Of a stretch of DNA of 39,832 nt, positions 26,131 through 35,585 are shown in pieces. Source of the stretch: a virus; the IMG/VR virus record IMGVR_UViG_3300031758_000185, positions 1-39,832 of that record; one strand, 5' to 3'. Every line of letters starts with the position of its first letter. Within the stretch, counting starts at the first letter, position 1. The notes under the pieces are model-generated. The model was not told where the DNA came from. It saw only the letters and a program-made list of their open reading frames with translations, and ran no database searches. The position numbers and the translations under genes are program-made.

Positions 26131-29100
26131 TTAATTTGTACTCGATATGATTTCATCAGAAGAAATTCTAAGTTCGGATGCTGAAAGAGAGGAAACGATT
26201 TCTATATCGTCCACTGTTGCTCCGCTGACAAAAATTTCATCTACTCTGCTTTGTATCTCAAATAAACTACCAAACGATTGTGTTAGCTGTCTTGGAAGAA
26301 TAGCAATATTACTAATATTAGGAGAAACAGTATTAACAATATAAGTTATCAGTTCGCTAACATAAAATTTATCTCCAAAATCCCAATTATTAATATCAAA
26401 AAATTCATTTATTGAATTAATAATCCTAACTTTTAAATCGTTATCATTGATTAATCTGTTGGTATTTTTTACCACTTTAAATTTTGCCTGCAACTTTACG
26501 TCTGCCGTAGGCCCAAAAAGAACTTTATAAGTTACAGGATGATATATAATTTCGTCACTAATAGATTTTATCAAATCTAAATTAGAACCAAAACTTATTC
26601 TCAGACTATCACTATTTGGTGCTTCGGGTTCAGTTCCAACTCCTGCTAGATAATTTCTAAAAGCGGTATTATAACTTCTTGTTAATAGGTATACATCTAT
26701 AATATTACTAGAACTTGGATCAATTCTTCGATCAACGTTGGCATTGTGTACGTACTGAAATTTCAATCCGGCACGACCAATATTTGCTTGATAGGTACTT
26801 TCTAATATCAATGTATTTGTTGTTCTATCTACTCGCTTTATAACATTTTCATCGCTGTTATAAAAATATATTAAATCTCCGTTATTATAATTGTTAACGT
26901 TTACTAGACTTTCTTTCTGAACAATAGTAATATGATTATCACTGTTATCTACATATTCTTTTATTGTATTTCCTGCAATATCTGTAGATTGTTTAAAAAA
27001 CAAATAATTGAGAGCTAGATCAGTTCCCACAATCTGTTCAAATGCTTCAGGATTATCAATTACTCCGTCGTCATCGGTATCAGAAAACGCTATTTTTAGT
27101 TCGTTGGTACTTTGGTATCCGTCATCGTATTTTATCGTATCACTAATTTCAAAGATAATGTCTTGTTTTAACGGACCTAATAAATTACTATCAGGATTTA
27201 TACTTAACACATTAACTTGATCTTTTATTACGTTGCCTGTTTTACTGTCATAAGTTTTTTGCGCTGAATCAAAATAAAATCTGTTTTCTTCAAGGCTTCC
27301 AAATATATAATCAAGTCCACGAATTCTTACAAAATATTCGTCTGCTTCTTTAATGAATGCAATAATCCAAGACGAATCTAAACTGCTGTTAGACGTGTCT
27401 CCCGATTTACCAAGATTAAAATTATCTAATAAATTTAAATTGGCAGAGGTAATTAACTTCCATGACGATTCAATTATAGAATACCTTAATCCAAAATTTA
27501 AATTTGAAAATAACAAATTTGTCATTTCTAATTCTAATCCCGCAGTTAAATTTGAAACAAATTTTGGAATAATTCTAGTTGCAATTGCACCTGTAGGAAT
27601 CACATCACTGAACTGAACTGGACCTAATCCTGTACTCAATACACCTCTACCGGCATTAGTACCATCTCCAACTACTTTAATAATCTTAGTCCATAATAAA
27701 TTAGTTTGTTCTGGATCAGAGGCGTTGGTATCTACTAGTTTGCCTCTTTTAAAAGATTTACCTTCTGGGGCTGTGAATTTAATCAATGCTTCAGAATTTG
27801 CATATTTTAATGTACTTGTGGTATATGTTCCCACTTTTAAAATTGTAGAATCTATACTATTGTAAAAATAACCTGTAGAACTATTAACGTCGGTAGTTAG
27901 TTGAGTCCATCTGTAATTAATATCTGTAAACAAAATTTTATCAAACTTAGTTAGATAAAAATTATAGATATCTGTTGCGGTAAAAATTGGTTCAATGCTA
28001 TTTTTAATAAAATTAATAATATCGATTCTATTAGAATACTTAAAGGCCAGTGATCTTTCTATTTCATCTTTGTAGATAAGGCCGTCTGAAGCAAAAACAT
28101 TAACATTTGAATATTTTCCGCTGGCATCAATTAGATCAAAGTTTCTGCTTATTCCGCTTGAAACTCGATTGATAGCTTTTACTTTTAATATATTTTGTGA
28201 GGAAGAAAGTGGTGCAAGATTATAATCTTCACCGGTAATCATTCTATTTTGTGTGTAATATTGTGCTGGTGCGTTTTGTCTAATTGATGCTACTGACTCT
28301 GAGGCCGACGACGAACTCACTGTATATTTTAAACTCAAAGTTATTGTTAGTGTATGTCTTACTCCAGACTTATTAATATAAGGAACAGCTATACTAATTC
28401 CTCGCATTTCGCTAGGCGCAATTTGATAAACTAGGCCATTGCTAATCCTGTAATAGACTCTAAATGCACCAGAGGGCAAATTTCCGTAAACACCATCGGA
28501 GAATGCTAGGTCAACTCTGTCATTTTCTTTAGTGATTACCGAATATATATTTCTAATGTTGGATTCAATACTGTTATAAGAAATATTGTTTCCTATCAAA
28601 GACGATACCTTAGTCCATTCATTTAACTGTGCGCCTAATGAGTTTAATGAGTACAGCCAAATATCGTCATTATTGATATTGTTACTATCGATGGCTATTA
28701 ATTCGTTAGTTGTAGGTACATCTATTGAAAAATCTGCAAGTTCTAAACTGCCTTGTTTAAACATTAAGAAAAATCCAGTGTTTGAACTAGTGCCGCCTTT
28801 TCCATCATTCCTATATACAAATCCTAGTTGATTACCAGGTACTGGTGGTTCTTCATACAATTCTTCTTTGCCTTTGAACCCTGTACTAACTAATTCAAAC
28901 GTCATACTTCTTCCAGCAACGATCTTTGTAAATGTAAAGATTGGCACATCGGTTGATGCTGTTCTAAATCTATATTGGTCTGTAGCAATGTCGTCAATTA
29001 CAGATGTGCCTTGACTACGACCAAACACTGTATTATCAGCCATTGATGCATTTAATACAGTGATAAATTGTTCAGCCCAGTTAGAATTAGTAGGGTCATT

Positions 29101-29532
29101 CCACACAATAGTCTGTTGAGCAAGATTTTTTCCGTTGTTGTCTAGAACCGATTCGGTAGTGCTTACAGTATCAAACTTCAATAACCCTTTAGATGCGATA
29201 TTTCTTTTGGCATTATAACTAAGCATTTTTGCAAGACGTAGAACACTTTCTTTGCGTTCGGCTAATTCAATAAAGTTTTCTCTACTGGCTAGGTCTATAC
29301 GAAAAGCAAGACTTTGTCCTAAAAATGCAATTGCATCAATTAGTGCTAGATATTCAGAACTTTCAATGTAGTCGTTAAAATCTTCAGGATAGTTTTCACG
29401 GAAATAGGCAATAATAACTCTACGAAGATTTTCAAAGTCGTAGCTTTTGAAGTCAGCACTTTTGAAAGTCTGATAGATTCTAGTCCAATCTTCATTTAAG
29501 ATTAAGTTATTTTGTCTAGAGGTTGTGGTCAT
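26131..29532 (-). CDS. gp6: Baseplate wedge protein gp6 (enlarged)
   Basis: 1133 residues against about 660 in T4. The N-terminus (WTRIYQTFKSADFKSYDFEN, then YPEDFNDYIESSEYLALIDA, GQSLAFRIDLASRENFIELA, RLAKMLSYN) is the characteristic start of T4-type gp6. A central NRMITGEDYNLAPLSSSQNI block and the C-terminal FYVSELITYIVNTVSPNISN / FEIQSRVDEIF block also fit the baseplate J/gp6 family. gp6 dimers form the inner ring of the baseplate that opens during sheath contraction. The extra length lies between these blocks. AGGA lies 9 bases before the start, and a GTTAAATA motif is further upstream. It is followed after 2 bases by the giant gene. Confident. Confidence 0.9.
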   Translation of the reverse strand: MTTTSRQNNLILNEDWTRIYQTFKSADFKSYDFENLRRVIIAYFRENYPEDFNDYIESSEYLALIDAIAFLGQSLAFRIDLASRENFIELAERKESVLRLAKMLSYNAKRNIASKGLLKFDTVSTTESVLDNNGKNLAQQTIVWNDPTNSNWAEQFITVLNASMADNTVFGRSQGTSVIDDIATDQYRFRTASTDVPIFTFTKIVAGRSMTFELVSTGFKGKEELYEEPPVPGNQLGFVYRNDGKGGTSSNTGFFLMFKQGSLELADFSIDVPTTNELIAIDSNNINNDDIWLYSLNSLGAQLNEWTKVSSLIGNNISYNSIESNIRNIYSVITKENDRVDLAFSDGVYGNLPSGAFRVYYRISNGLVYQIAPSEMRGISIAVPYINKSGVRHTLTITLSLKYTVSSSSASESVASIRQNAPAQYYTQNRMITGEDYNLAPLSSSQNILKVKAINRVSSGISRNFDLIDASGKYSNVNVFASDGLIYKDEIERSLAFKYSNRIDIINFIKNSIEPIFTATDIYNFYLTKFDKILFTDINYRWTQLTTDVNSSTGYFYNSIDSTILKVGTYTTSTLKYANSEALIKFTAPEGKSFKRGKLVDTNASDPEQTNLLWTKIIKVVGDGTNAGRGVLSTGLGPVQFSDVIPTGAIATRIIPKFVSNLTAGLELEMTNLLFSNLNFGLRYSIIESSWKLITSANLNLLDNFNLGKSGDTSNSSLDSSWIIAFIKEADEYFVRIRGLDYIFGSLEENRFYFDSAQKTYDSKTGNVIKDQVNVLSINPDSNLLGPLKQDIIFEISDTIKYDDGYQSTNELKIAFSDTDDDGVIDNPEAFEQIVGTDLALNYLFFKQSTDIAGNTIKEYVDNSDNHITIVQKESLVNVNNYNNGDLIYFYNSDENVIKRVDRTTNTLILESTYQANIGRAGLKFQYVHNANVDRRIDPSSSNIIDVYLLTRSYNTAFRNYLAGVGTEPEAPNSDSLRISFGSNLDLIKSISDEIIYHPVTYKVLFGPTADVKLQAKFKVVKNTNRLINDNDLKVRIINSINEFFDINNWDFGDKFYVSELITYIVNTVSPNISNIAILPRQLTQSFGSLFEIQSRVDEIFVSGATVDDIEIVSSLSASELRISSDEIISSTN

Positions 29533-29551
29533 ATTTTTCTATCCTATCGTG

Positions 29552-29559
29552 TATTTAAC
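29552..29559 (-). promoter_or_regulatory. Candidate variant late promoter (GTTAAATA) before gp6
   Basis: The minus strand reads AGTTAAATACAC, 20 bases before the gp6 start in a 42-base gap. It is the same octamer as at 7789-7796 and differs from the strict T4 late consensus at two positions. Confidence 0.4.
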
Positions 29560-29574
29560 TAAAAAATAAAGTGG

Positions 29575-30012
29575 TCAGTTTATAAGTTTATTTTCTCTAT
29601 CGAAGTTAAAGGACATGCGTTCGTTGATGTTAAAAGGAATATATGTTATATCTGCTTCTATTCTAATTCCCATATCAGTGCTGTCAATTAACACTCCGTT
29701 GATAGCAATCCTAGGATCGTAGTTAATAATTTGTTCAACATCTTCTGTAATTAATTTTTTTACTTCTTCTGTGAATTGTTCAAATAACAAATCCCAAATA
29801 ACTGTTCCAAAGTCTGGATTCATTAATTTCTCACCTTTACGAATATAAAAATGATTGATAATGTCCTGTTTTACTAAAGCAATATCGTTGAGTTTAAAAG
29901 ATGATTTTGATTCTTGAGAACTAAATCCTTTATAGGTAAATGCAGAAGTATTGGCGTTTCCAGCACTAGCAGTCATCGACGCTACTGATTTTTTATTATA
30001 TATTTTTGCCAT
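29575..30012 (-). CDS. gp25: Baseplate wedge protein gp25
   Basis: 145 residues (T4 gp25 is 132). Key block at residues ~60-101: RKGEKLMNPDFGTVIWDLLF, then EDVEQIINYDPRI. This is the gp25 / W-family lysozyme-like wedge signature (PxFG near an aromatic-rich helix, then YDPR). gp25 binds gp6 in the inner baseplate and is conserved in nearly all contractile tail machines. The N-terminal ~25 residues are low-complexity. AGGGAAA lies before the start and the gene begins 2 bases after the spike gene stop. Confident. Confidence 0.93.
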   Translation of the reverse strand: MAKIYNKKSVASMTASAGNANTSAFTYKGFSSQESKSSFKLNDIALVKQDIINHFYIRKGEKLMNPDFGTVIWDLLFEQFTEEVKKLITEDVEQIINYDPRIAINGVLIDSTDMGIRIEADITYIPFNINERMSFNFDRENKLIN

Positions 30013-30014
30013 TT

Positions 30015-31514
30015 TTATGTTTCCCTATCAGTGTTGGTTGGCGTTAATTGTTTTGGAGCTTGGTTTTCATGCAATGTCCACGGTTCGTGCATTGGTATCC
30101 GTTTCATTATACTTGTTGCAGTTCCTGTTTGATATCGTTTTTTATTGCCCCACTGTCCGCTAGAACTAGTTTTAGGATTAACGTGTGTTTTCAGTGGCGA
30201 GGCAGGTGCTGCTGCTACTGCTAGTCCGGAATTTAAATTAATATTACCGCCGTCAATATTGGTACCTGATGATTTAATGTTAGTTGCTCCGCCTGAAGAT
30301 AACTTGGTACCCGATCCGGACACTAGATCAAATCCAGCTCCTACAGTAATTTTACCGTCAGCGGCAGCAATTATATTCACGCTTCCAACTGATTCTAATT
30401 GCATTTTTCCACCGGCAGCTTTTATGTTAACATTTCTACCTGCTTCAAAATTAATGTCTCTGTCGGCTCTAAAATTTAAATCGTTTTCAGTATGGATGGA
30501 GATGCTGTCTTCGGCATAGATGTCAATTTTACCGTTGCTGGTTAATTCTATCCATGTAGTACCTTTAGAATTTCCAATGTAGATCAAATCTTCACTATTG
30601 TGCATCAACAGTTGATGTCCAGTACGTGTTCGTATTCTAACATATTCGTTGTAAGGAATATCGACGTTGCCTTTTTCTTTCTTGCTAACATCAGCATATG
30701 ACACAGGGCCTTCGCCTGCAGGCGTTTTTCTAATATATCGATCGTCGCCGTCATCCATTACTAGGGTAGTCCCACCTAGTCTACTTGCAGGTAATTGCAC
30801 AGGACTTTTGCTTTGAGAGCTACCAATAAATTGTTTCTTAGCATTTGTGCTGCGGTCAAACGGTCCGGGGGTGCTGATACCAAACACTGAATTAGGAATC
30901 ATACGTCTACTACTAGAAGTAGTAACTCCGCGGACATCATCTTCTAAGAGGCCCTGTTTAAGAAATCTATCAGCAATAGGATGTATGGCTTTTTTAATTT
31001 TTTCAGTATTGGTGCCTTTTTCAAGCGTGTTTGCTTTCCTGTTCATTTCCGCTACAGGTAACGGTTGTGTTGTATCGTATTTCTTTTTTTGTTCAGGCGT
31101 TGCTGCAAACTCAGATGCTCCGCTAATTGCCGGCATCATTTGATTCATAAATCTACTAGGAATACATCCTATAAAGTATCCTTCTGATACTTCACCATTG
31201 ATAAAAGCCACTAAAACTGTAGTTCCTATTTCCACTGTAGGAAACCACATGCCATAGGCCTGTTGAGTATCGTGAAAATCAGTTAAATTAAGACCCATGT
31301 TTTCATAGGCAGTAATACCATAAAAAGGGCTAGCGTACTTTACCGGATATGATTGTCCAGTGTCTCCAATGTCATTTCCGTTTTCTCTAAGCAAGGTAAC
31401 TTCTAATCCGCACATGAACGATGGATCTAAGTAGCTTACAACTTTAGCCAACAAAATGCCAACAGGTAATTTTTTGCCTCCTGGCCTTTCTGGTGAACGT
31501 TTTTCTTGTGCCAT
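30015..31514 (-). CDS. gp5: Baseplate central spike protein, gp5-like, without lysozyme domain
   Basis: 499 residues. Residues ~15-130 fit the N-terminal OB fold of gp5/VgrG (VGILLAKVVSYLDPSFMCGL, then YGMWFPTVEIGTTVLVAFIN and GYFIGCIP). T4 gp5 has a lysozyme domain next. Here residues ~133-260 are a charged linker (RFLKQGLLEDDVRGVTTSSS, then VFGISTPGPFD) with no lysozyme-like Glu/Asp/Thr arrangement. Residues ~288-430 form the triple-stranded beta-helix needle: VRIRTRTGHQLLMHN, IELTSNGKIDIYAEDSI and alternating INFEAG / VNIKAAG octads. A ~65-residue tail follows. AAGGAC precedes the start by 6 bases. It acts as the membrane-piercing tip of the tail tube. Spike identity is sure; the lack of lysozyme is from inspection. 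Confidence 0.87.
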   Translation of the reverse strand: MAQEKRSPERPGGKKLPVGILLAKVVSYLDPSFMCGLEVTLLRENGNDIGDTGQSYPVKYASPFYGITAYENMGLNLTDFHDTQQAYGMWFPTVEIGTTVLVAFINGEVSEGYFIGCIPSRFMNQMMPAISGASEFAATPEQKKKYDTTQPLPVAEMNRKANTLEKGTNTEKIKKAIHPIADRFLKQGLLEDDVRGVTTSSSRRMIPNSVFGISTPGPFDRSTNAKKQFIGSSQSKSPVQLPASRLGGTTLVMDDGDDRYIRKTPAGEGPVSYADVSKKEKGNVDIPYNEYVRIRTRTGHQLLMHNSEDLIYIGNSKGTTWIELTSNGKIDIYAEDSISIHTENDLNFRADRDINFEAGRNVNIKAAGGKMQLESVGSVNIIAAADGKITVGAGFDLVSGSGTKLSSGGATNIKSSGTNIDGGNINLNSGLAVAAAPASPLKTHVNPKTSSSGQWGNKKRYQTGTATSIMKRIPMHEPWTLHENQAPKQLTPTNTDRET

Positions 31515-31552
31515 GTTATGTCCTTGTTAACTACTTGTTTTTATGTTTGTCA

Positions 31553-34102
31553 TTATATTTTAATGCGGGCTAATGCTGCCGCACCTACATTATTACCAAC
31601 AGTTGCTGATATGTTTTGTGCTTGTTCTTCGCTTTGACCAGAGGCACGTGCCTGTAGATAAGCTGATACTCTAGCTTCTTGTTGCTCGGCTCTAAGGTCA
31701 ATGTTAATAGTTCTTCCTGTTCCGGCAGCGGCAGCTTCTTCTCCGGGAATGCCTACACCTGTTGCTGCACTTGTTGAATTACCGCCGGCGGCATTTGCTC
31801 TCATAGCTGCTCCTAGGTCTGCATCTTCTTGATCAGCTGCATTATCAAACACACTAGTTTTAGGTTTCTCTTCTTTTGTTGTATCGTACATAACACTGTT
31901 TTCTCCAGCAATCTTAACTTGACCTTCATAATCAATAGACTGAAAAGGTTGACGGGCTAAGTCTAATGTTTGTGTAAATACCCCTCCTGAGAATTTATTC
32001 TCTACGGATTTCACTTTATAGATACCACTAAACGGTGTAGGTTTGCCGCTGTTGGGAAAATTGTATAGGCCGCCTTTTCCGGTAGTTCCTAAGTTGGGCT
32101 CAACTGGATTACGCCATGTAATATAGATAAAAATTTCACTGCCTTCCCAATTCATTGCACCGTCTGCTTTTATTTGACTGTTAGGTCCATATTCTGCAAG
32201 ATAATTCGAGTTAATTCCGCTGTCCGATAAAAAGTAAAGATCACCCAATATATCCATTTTTACATCTATCATATCCATAGATCTAGTAAACGATTGGTTA
32301 AAGTTATCGGCTACCATTTGCTCAACTGTCTTCTCTCCAGTAGCTGAAGCAAACGATAACAACGGATGCGGCTTCACTGGTGCTGAGCCATTTACAGAAG
32401 TCGCACTAGTAGGAGCATCGCCTTCTTTTATTTCTGCCTTAGAAGTTTTTTCATCATTGGTATTCTGTTGATCCTTGTTGGCAATTTTATCATTATTTTG
32501 TAAAGGTGTTGGAGAAATAGCTGTGAAAAACTGTCCATTAAATTGTAAATCAAATTTTAAAATATTGTTGTTCTGGCCTGTATACAAATAGTCATAGCGT
32601 TTAGCTATGATTTGTTGTAATTTTGCTTCACCAGCAGTAGCACTAGTTGAATTTGAAAACACTGCTGCACTGACTTTGAAGGGTACAACTCTATAGATGT
32701 ATTTTTTTGCTCTTACATTACGCTTAGAATCAAAATCTAAAAGTTGAATTTGCACATCAATTCTGAACCAATCAACTTCGCCGTCTTTGATATTTTCTCC
32801 TTTAACCGCTTTAACACAATACTCCGAAGAAAGTAGCACTCGAACAATGGCTTCTGTAATTTTTGTACCTTGAGGAAAATTTACAGCTCTCTGTTTAGGA
32901 TCAATAGTCATGTTGTCTCTTACTATATTTCCCTGCTCGTCAACTACATCCCCTGCCAATTTAAAATTATAATTACCGCCAGATGTTTCTGAAAATCCCA
33001 TACTGGCTTTTCCGATGGCTCCAAATCCAAACGATTCGGCTTGTGATTCTCGTCTAGCAGTGTCAATCTTTTGAGTTTTTTGAGCCTTAGGGTCGGCCAT
33101 GGCTTTTAACACTTCGGTAGAAGTTCCGCCATCTAAGCCAACCTTATCACTTTCGTTAAAAGGAAATACTACCTCGTAAAGGTCTGGATAAATTGCCTGC
33201 CCATCTGCTACTCTTTGTAATTGTATTTTATTAAGTTCACTGCATATACTCTGAGGTCCAGAAATCAACACCTCGCTAACTGTCATGCCTGTAGCATTCA
33301 TGTCATTAGGAAACACATTAACAAGATCACTAAATCCAGTATGGTGCATGGGAGAAGCTTCTACGTTGTATCTGCTGCCTGCTTCGTCAACTTTAAATTC
33401 AATCTTAGTAATCTTAATTGTAAAATATTTTGTTAATTCATCTTTTCCTGCATACATAGACCCGTCATCTTTAGATCCCTTTATTTCAAGTTTAAGAAGG
33501 TATGGACAATCATTTAGATAGGTAGGGTATCCTGCATTTATAGCTGCCGCTTGTAGACTTTGTAGGAATAAACCTAGTGAATAAGGTTCGAATACTTCAA
33601 ACTTAAATCCAGTGACGTTGGTATTTCCAGCATTAGCAGTACCGCCAAGAGACGTAGCCATTGTGACATTGTCAATATAATACTCCGGAGCTCCGTAGGC
33701 TGTGTTTACTCGTTGTTTATCCTGTCGTCCACCAGACGAAATTACAATATTCTGTAGTGCGGCAGGAGAACCCCTGTAGGTTCTAGGATCATTAAATTGA
33801 TTTGGTGTTAAGCAGCACAAAGTCCATAGAGGAGTATACGATGCAAATTGTTCTAGCACATTATCATATGGCGGGCCGCCTGCTGGAGGTTTAATTGCTC
33901 CAAATGCTTTTAATAAAGGAGTTAATCCAGGATTAGAAACTACGTCAGCAATTTTAGACACATTAAATGTAGCTGCCGAGTCGCTGATAGACTTAGTGAT
34001 ATTCTTAACAGTGCCAATGGCTAGATTAGATGTTGATGCAATTTGAGATATTGCACTAGTAGCTTGACCGATTGCCTGTCCTATATTCCTAAAATCAGGC
34101 AT
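31553..34102 (-). CDS. Baseplate hub protein, gp27-like (putative)
   Basis: 849 residues from the ATG at 34102, which has TTGGA 7 bases upstream and follows the gp53 stop by one base. A TTG four codons earlier (34114) would overlap gp53 and is less likely. The N-terminal region includes YTPLWTLCCLTPNQFNDP and FKFEVFEPYSLGLFLQSLQA. Near residues 222-260 is FTIKITKIEFKVDEAGSRYN. Near 689-715, GIYKVKSVENKFSGGVFTQT then LDLARQP resembles the closing strand of hub proteins that join the tube to the spike. The last ~130 residues are Ala/Gly/Gln-rich and look disordered. It lies between gp53 and the spike, the right company for a hub. T4 gp27 is only 391 aa, so this is a much larger version or an analog. 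Confidence 0.78.
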   Translation of the reverse strand: MPDFRNIGQAIGQATSAISQIASTSNLAIGTVKNITKSISDSAATFNVSKIADVVSNPGLTPLLKAFGAIKPPAGGPPYDNVLEQFASYTPLWTLCCLTPNQFNDPRTYRGSPAALQNIVISSGGRQDKQRVNTAYGAPEYYIDNVTMATSLGGTANAGNTNVTGFKFEVFEPYSLGLFLQSLQAAAINAGYPTYLNDCPYLLKLEIKGSKDDGSMYAGKDELTKYFTIKITKIEFKVDEAGSRYNVEASPMHHTGFSDLVNVFPNDMNATGMTVSEVLISGPQSICSELNKIQLQRVADGQAIYPDLYEVVFPFNESDKVGLDGGTSTEVLKAMADPKAQKTQKIDTARRESQAESFGFGAIGKASMGFSETSGGNYNFKLAGDVVDEQGNIVRDNMTIDPKQRAVNFPQGTKITEAIVRVLLSSEYCVKAVKGENIKDGEVDWFRIDVQIQLLDFDSKRNVRAKKYIYRVVPFKVSAAVFSNSTSATAGEAKLQQIIAKRYDYLYTGQNNNILKFDLQFNGQFFTAISPTPLQNNDKIANKDQQNTNDEKTSKAEIKEGDAPTSATSVNGSAPVKPHPLLSFASATGEKTVEQMVADNFNQSFTRSMDMIDVKMDILGDLYFLSDSGINSNYLAEYGPNSQIKADGAMNWEGSEIFIYITWRNPVEPNLGTTGKGGLYNFPNSGKPTPFSGIYKVKSVENKFSGGVFTQTLDLARQPFQSIDYEGQVKIAGENSVMYDTTKEEKPKTSVFDNAADQEDADLGAAMRANAAGGNSTSAATGVGIPGEEAAAAGTGRTINIDLRAEQQEARVSAYLQARASGQSEEQAQNISATVGNNVGAAALARIKI

Positions 34103-34103
34103 A

Positions 34104-34403
34104 TTAAATTCCAATAAATCTTTCTATATTTGATTTCTTTGGACAGTAAATTACTGTTCCGGGAGCAAAATCATATATTGGATCTTTGATTGTTTCCATA
34201 TTACGTTGTACAAATACCCACCAAAGTTGAGCATTGCCGTATAGATCAAACGCTAATAAATCAGGTCTATGTTTGTATTGATTTTCAATGGTATATTGAT
34301 AGTCGTCTGCTTCAGCAGGCACGGGTCGAATAGCCAACAGGTCTAGATACAAATTGTTCTGTGGAGTATTATAATAGGGAGATACTTTTTGATATTTGGC
34401 CAT
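34104..34403 (-). CDS. gp53: Baseplate wedge protein gp53
   Basis: 99 residues, about half of T4 gp53 (196). The core YTIENQYKHRPDLLAFDLYG, then QLWWVFVQRN and DPIYDFAPGTVIYCP, matches the gp53 family: a helix with RPD-x-L, a short GNAQLWWV strand, and a LysM-like end. gp53 clamps wedge units together. AAGGA lies 10 bases upstream and the gene starts one base after the gp48-like stop. Only the conserved core is kept; the extra T4 region is absent. Confidence 0.88.
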   Translation of the reverse strand: MAKYQKVSPYYNTPQNNLYLDLLAIRPVPAEADDYQYTIENQYKHRPDLLAFDLYGNAQLWWVFVQRNMETIKDPIYDFAPGTVIYCPKKSNIERFIGI

Positions 34404-34404
34404 A

Positions 34405-35559
34405 TTAGATGAATCCTTGACCTGCTACAATATTTCCGTTGGCATATTGTGTAAGATTAAATTGTCTCAATCGTGTTCGATTATAGATTGGAGAAACTGT
34501 CACAGATATTGTGCTCATTGCAGGCACCCATGTAGGTGCGCCACCTTTAGTGTATTTTATATAAGATACATCATCTTTAAAATCTACTGTAAAACTTTTT
34601 ACTATAACCGGTACACCAGAAAACACCCTAGCACCATACCCTGATAGATTACAAATTATTGGAGGGTTTCCTTGATTAGGCCCTGTACCATAAAACATCC
34701 TAGTGGCTGTTTTTAAAAAAGTAGTGCCTTCAATCCAATAACCAGCATCTAATTCACTTTCAACAGAAAACTCTCCGGAGATAGTGATATCATCTATTTG
34801 ACTGTTTTTGTAAGCATAGAACGGTTGTAGGTTATGCGTTGGATCTATTTGAGTATAGTTGGCTTTTGAGGATACAGTAATTGACGGAAGATAGGGCCAA
34901 ACAAAACCGCCTGTAGCAGAAAGTCGACTGAATGCACTACCAAACAGACCAAAATTTGCATTTAATTTTACACGCCAGTCTTCTGCTGAACCAGTTTCTA
35001 ATTTTACAAAGGCCCCTTCCTGACTAAATAATTCTGCACCGCTAGGCAGATTTTTTCCTCTTGCCATACTTAATAAATTATTAACCATGCCAGCTGCTGA
35101 CGAAACTGAAGTAGCTAGTGAAGCAATGCCGCCAAGGCCACCACTGGATAATCCTAACTTGTTCAAACTTGCACCAATTGCTGCGCCAGCATTACTTATT
35201 GATCCTGCTGCGCCACCTAACTGGCCTGCAATACCACCTAATGCTCCGGTAGCGTTTGACGCTAGACTTTGTATAGTGCTGCTAACTCCACCTAAGGCAC
35301 CTGTAATACCGCCAAGTGCGCCGGTAGCTTGTCCTAATGCTCCTTTAGCGTCATTCAAAAAAGTATTAGCCGACGCTGTCATGCCGTTTAAACCGCTGCC
35401 AATTTCGCCGCTTAAACGACCAACAGTTGAGTCTAGGTTAGATTTTAAAGCAGCAAAATTATCACTTTTTAGTGCGCCGCTGGCAGCATCTGCTGCTGCA
35501 CTAACTTGAGACGACACGCTGGAAACTAATTTTGCCAAAGGGTTAATAGATAGTGACAT
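34405..35559 (-). CDS. gp48: Baseplate tail-tube protein, gp48-like
   Basis: 384 residues (T4 gp48 is 364, gp54 is 320). Residues 1-170 are Gly/Ala/Ser-rich with repeated GALGG units and small amphipathic helices. Residues ~190-384 hold the conserved part: LNANFGLFGSAFSRL, GGFVWPYLPSITVSSKANYT, FYAYKNSQIDDITISGEFSV, YWIEGTTFLKTATRMFYG and a C-terminal ISVTVSPIYNRTRLRQFNL. This pattern fits the gp48/gp54 tube-initiator family, which forms the first rings of the tail tube on the hub; gp54 cannot be excluded. A late motif lies 27 bases before the start; the Shine-Dalgarno (AAGGA) is rather far upstream. It is the first gene of the leftward late block. Confidence 0.8.
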   Translation of the reverse strand: MSLSINPLAKLVSSVSSQVSAAADAASGALKSDNFAALKSNLDSTVGRLSGEIGSGLNGMTASANTFLNDAKGALGQATGALGGITGALGGVSSTIQSLASNATGALGGIAGQLGGAAGSISNAGAAIGASLNKLGLSSGGLGGIASLATSVSSAAGMVNNLLSMARGKNLPSGAELFSQEGAFVKLETGSAEDWRVKLNANFGLFGSAFSRLSATGGFVWPYLPSITVSSKANYTQIDPTHNLQPFYAYKNSQIDDITISGEFSVESELDAGYWIEGTTFLKTATRMFYGTGPNQGNPPIICNLSGYGARVFSGVPVIVKSFTVDFKDDVSYIKYTKGGAPTWVPAMSTISVTVSPIYNRTRLRQFNLTQYANGNIVAGQGFI

Positions 35560-35585
35560 TTTGAATGATTATTCCTTGTATACTC

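Noticed and set aside
31553-34114. TTG at 34114 as the hub gene start
   Set aside because: The ATG at 34102 has a ribosome site at good spacing and does not require an 11-base overlap with gp53.
35087-35509. Proline- and alanine-rich plus-strand ORF of 140 codons
   Set aside because: It is the antisense shadow of the Gly/Ala-rich head of the gp48-like gene; no ribosome site or known motif.
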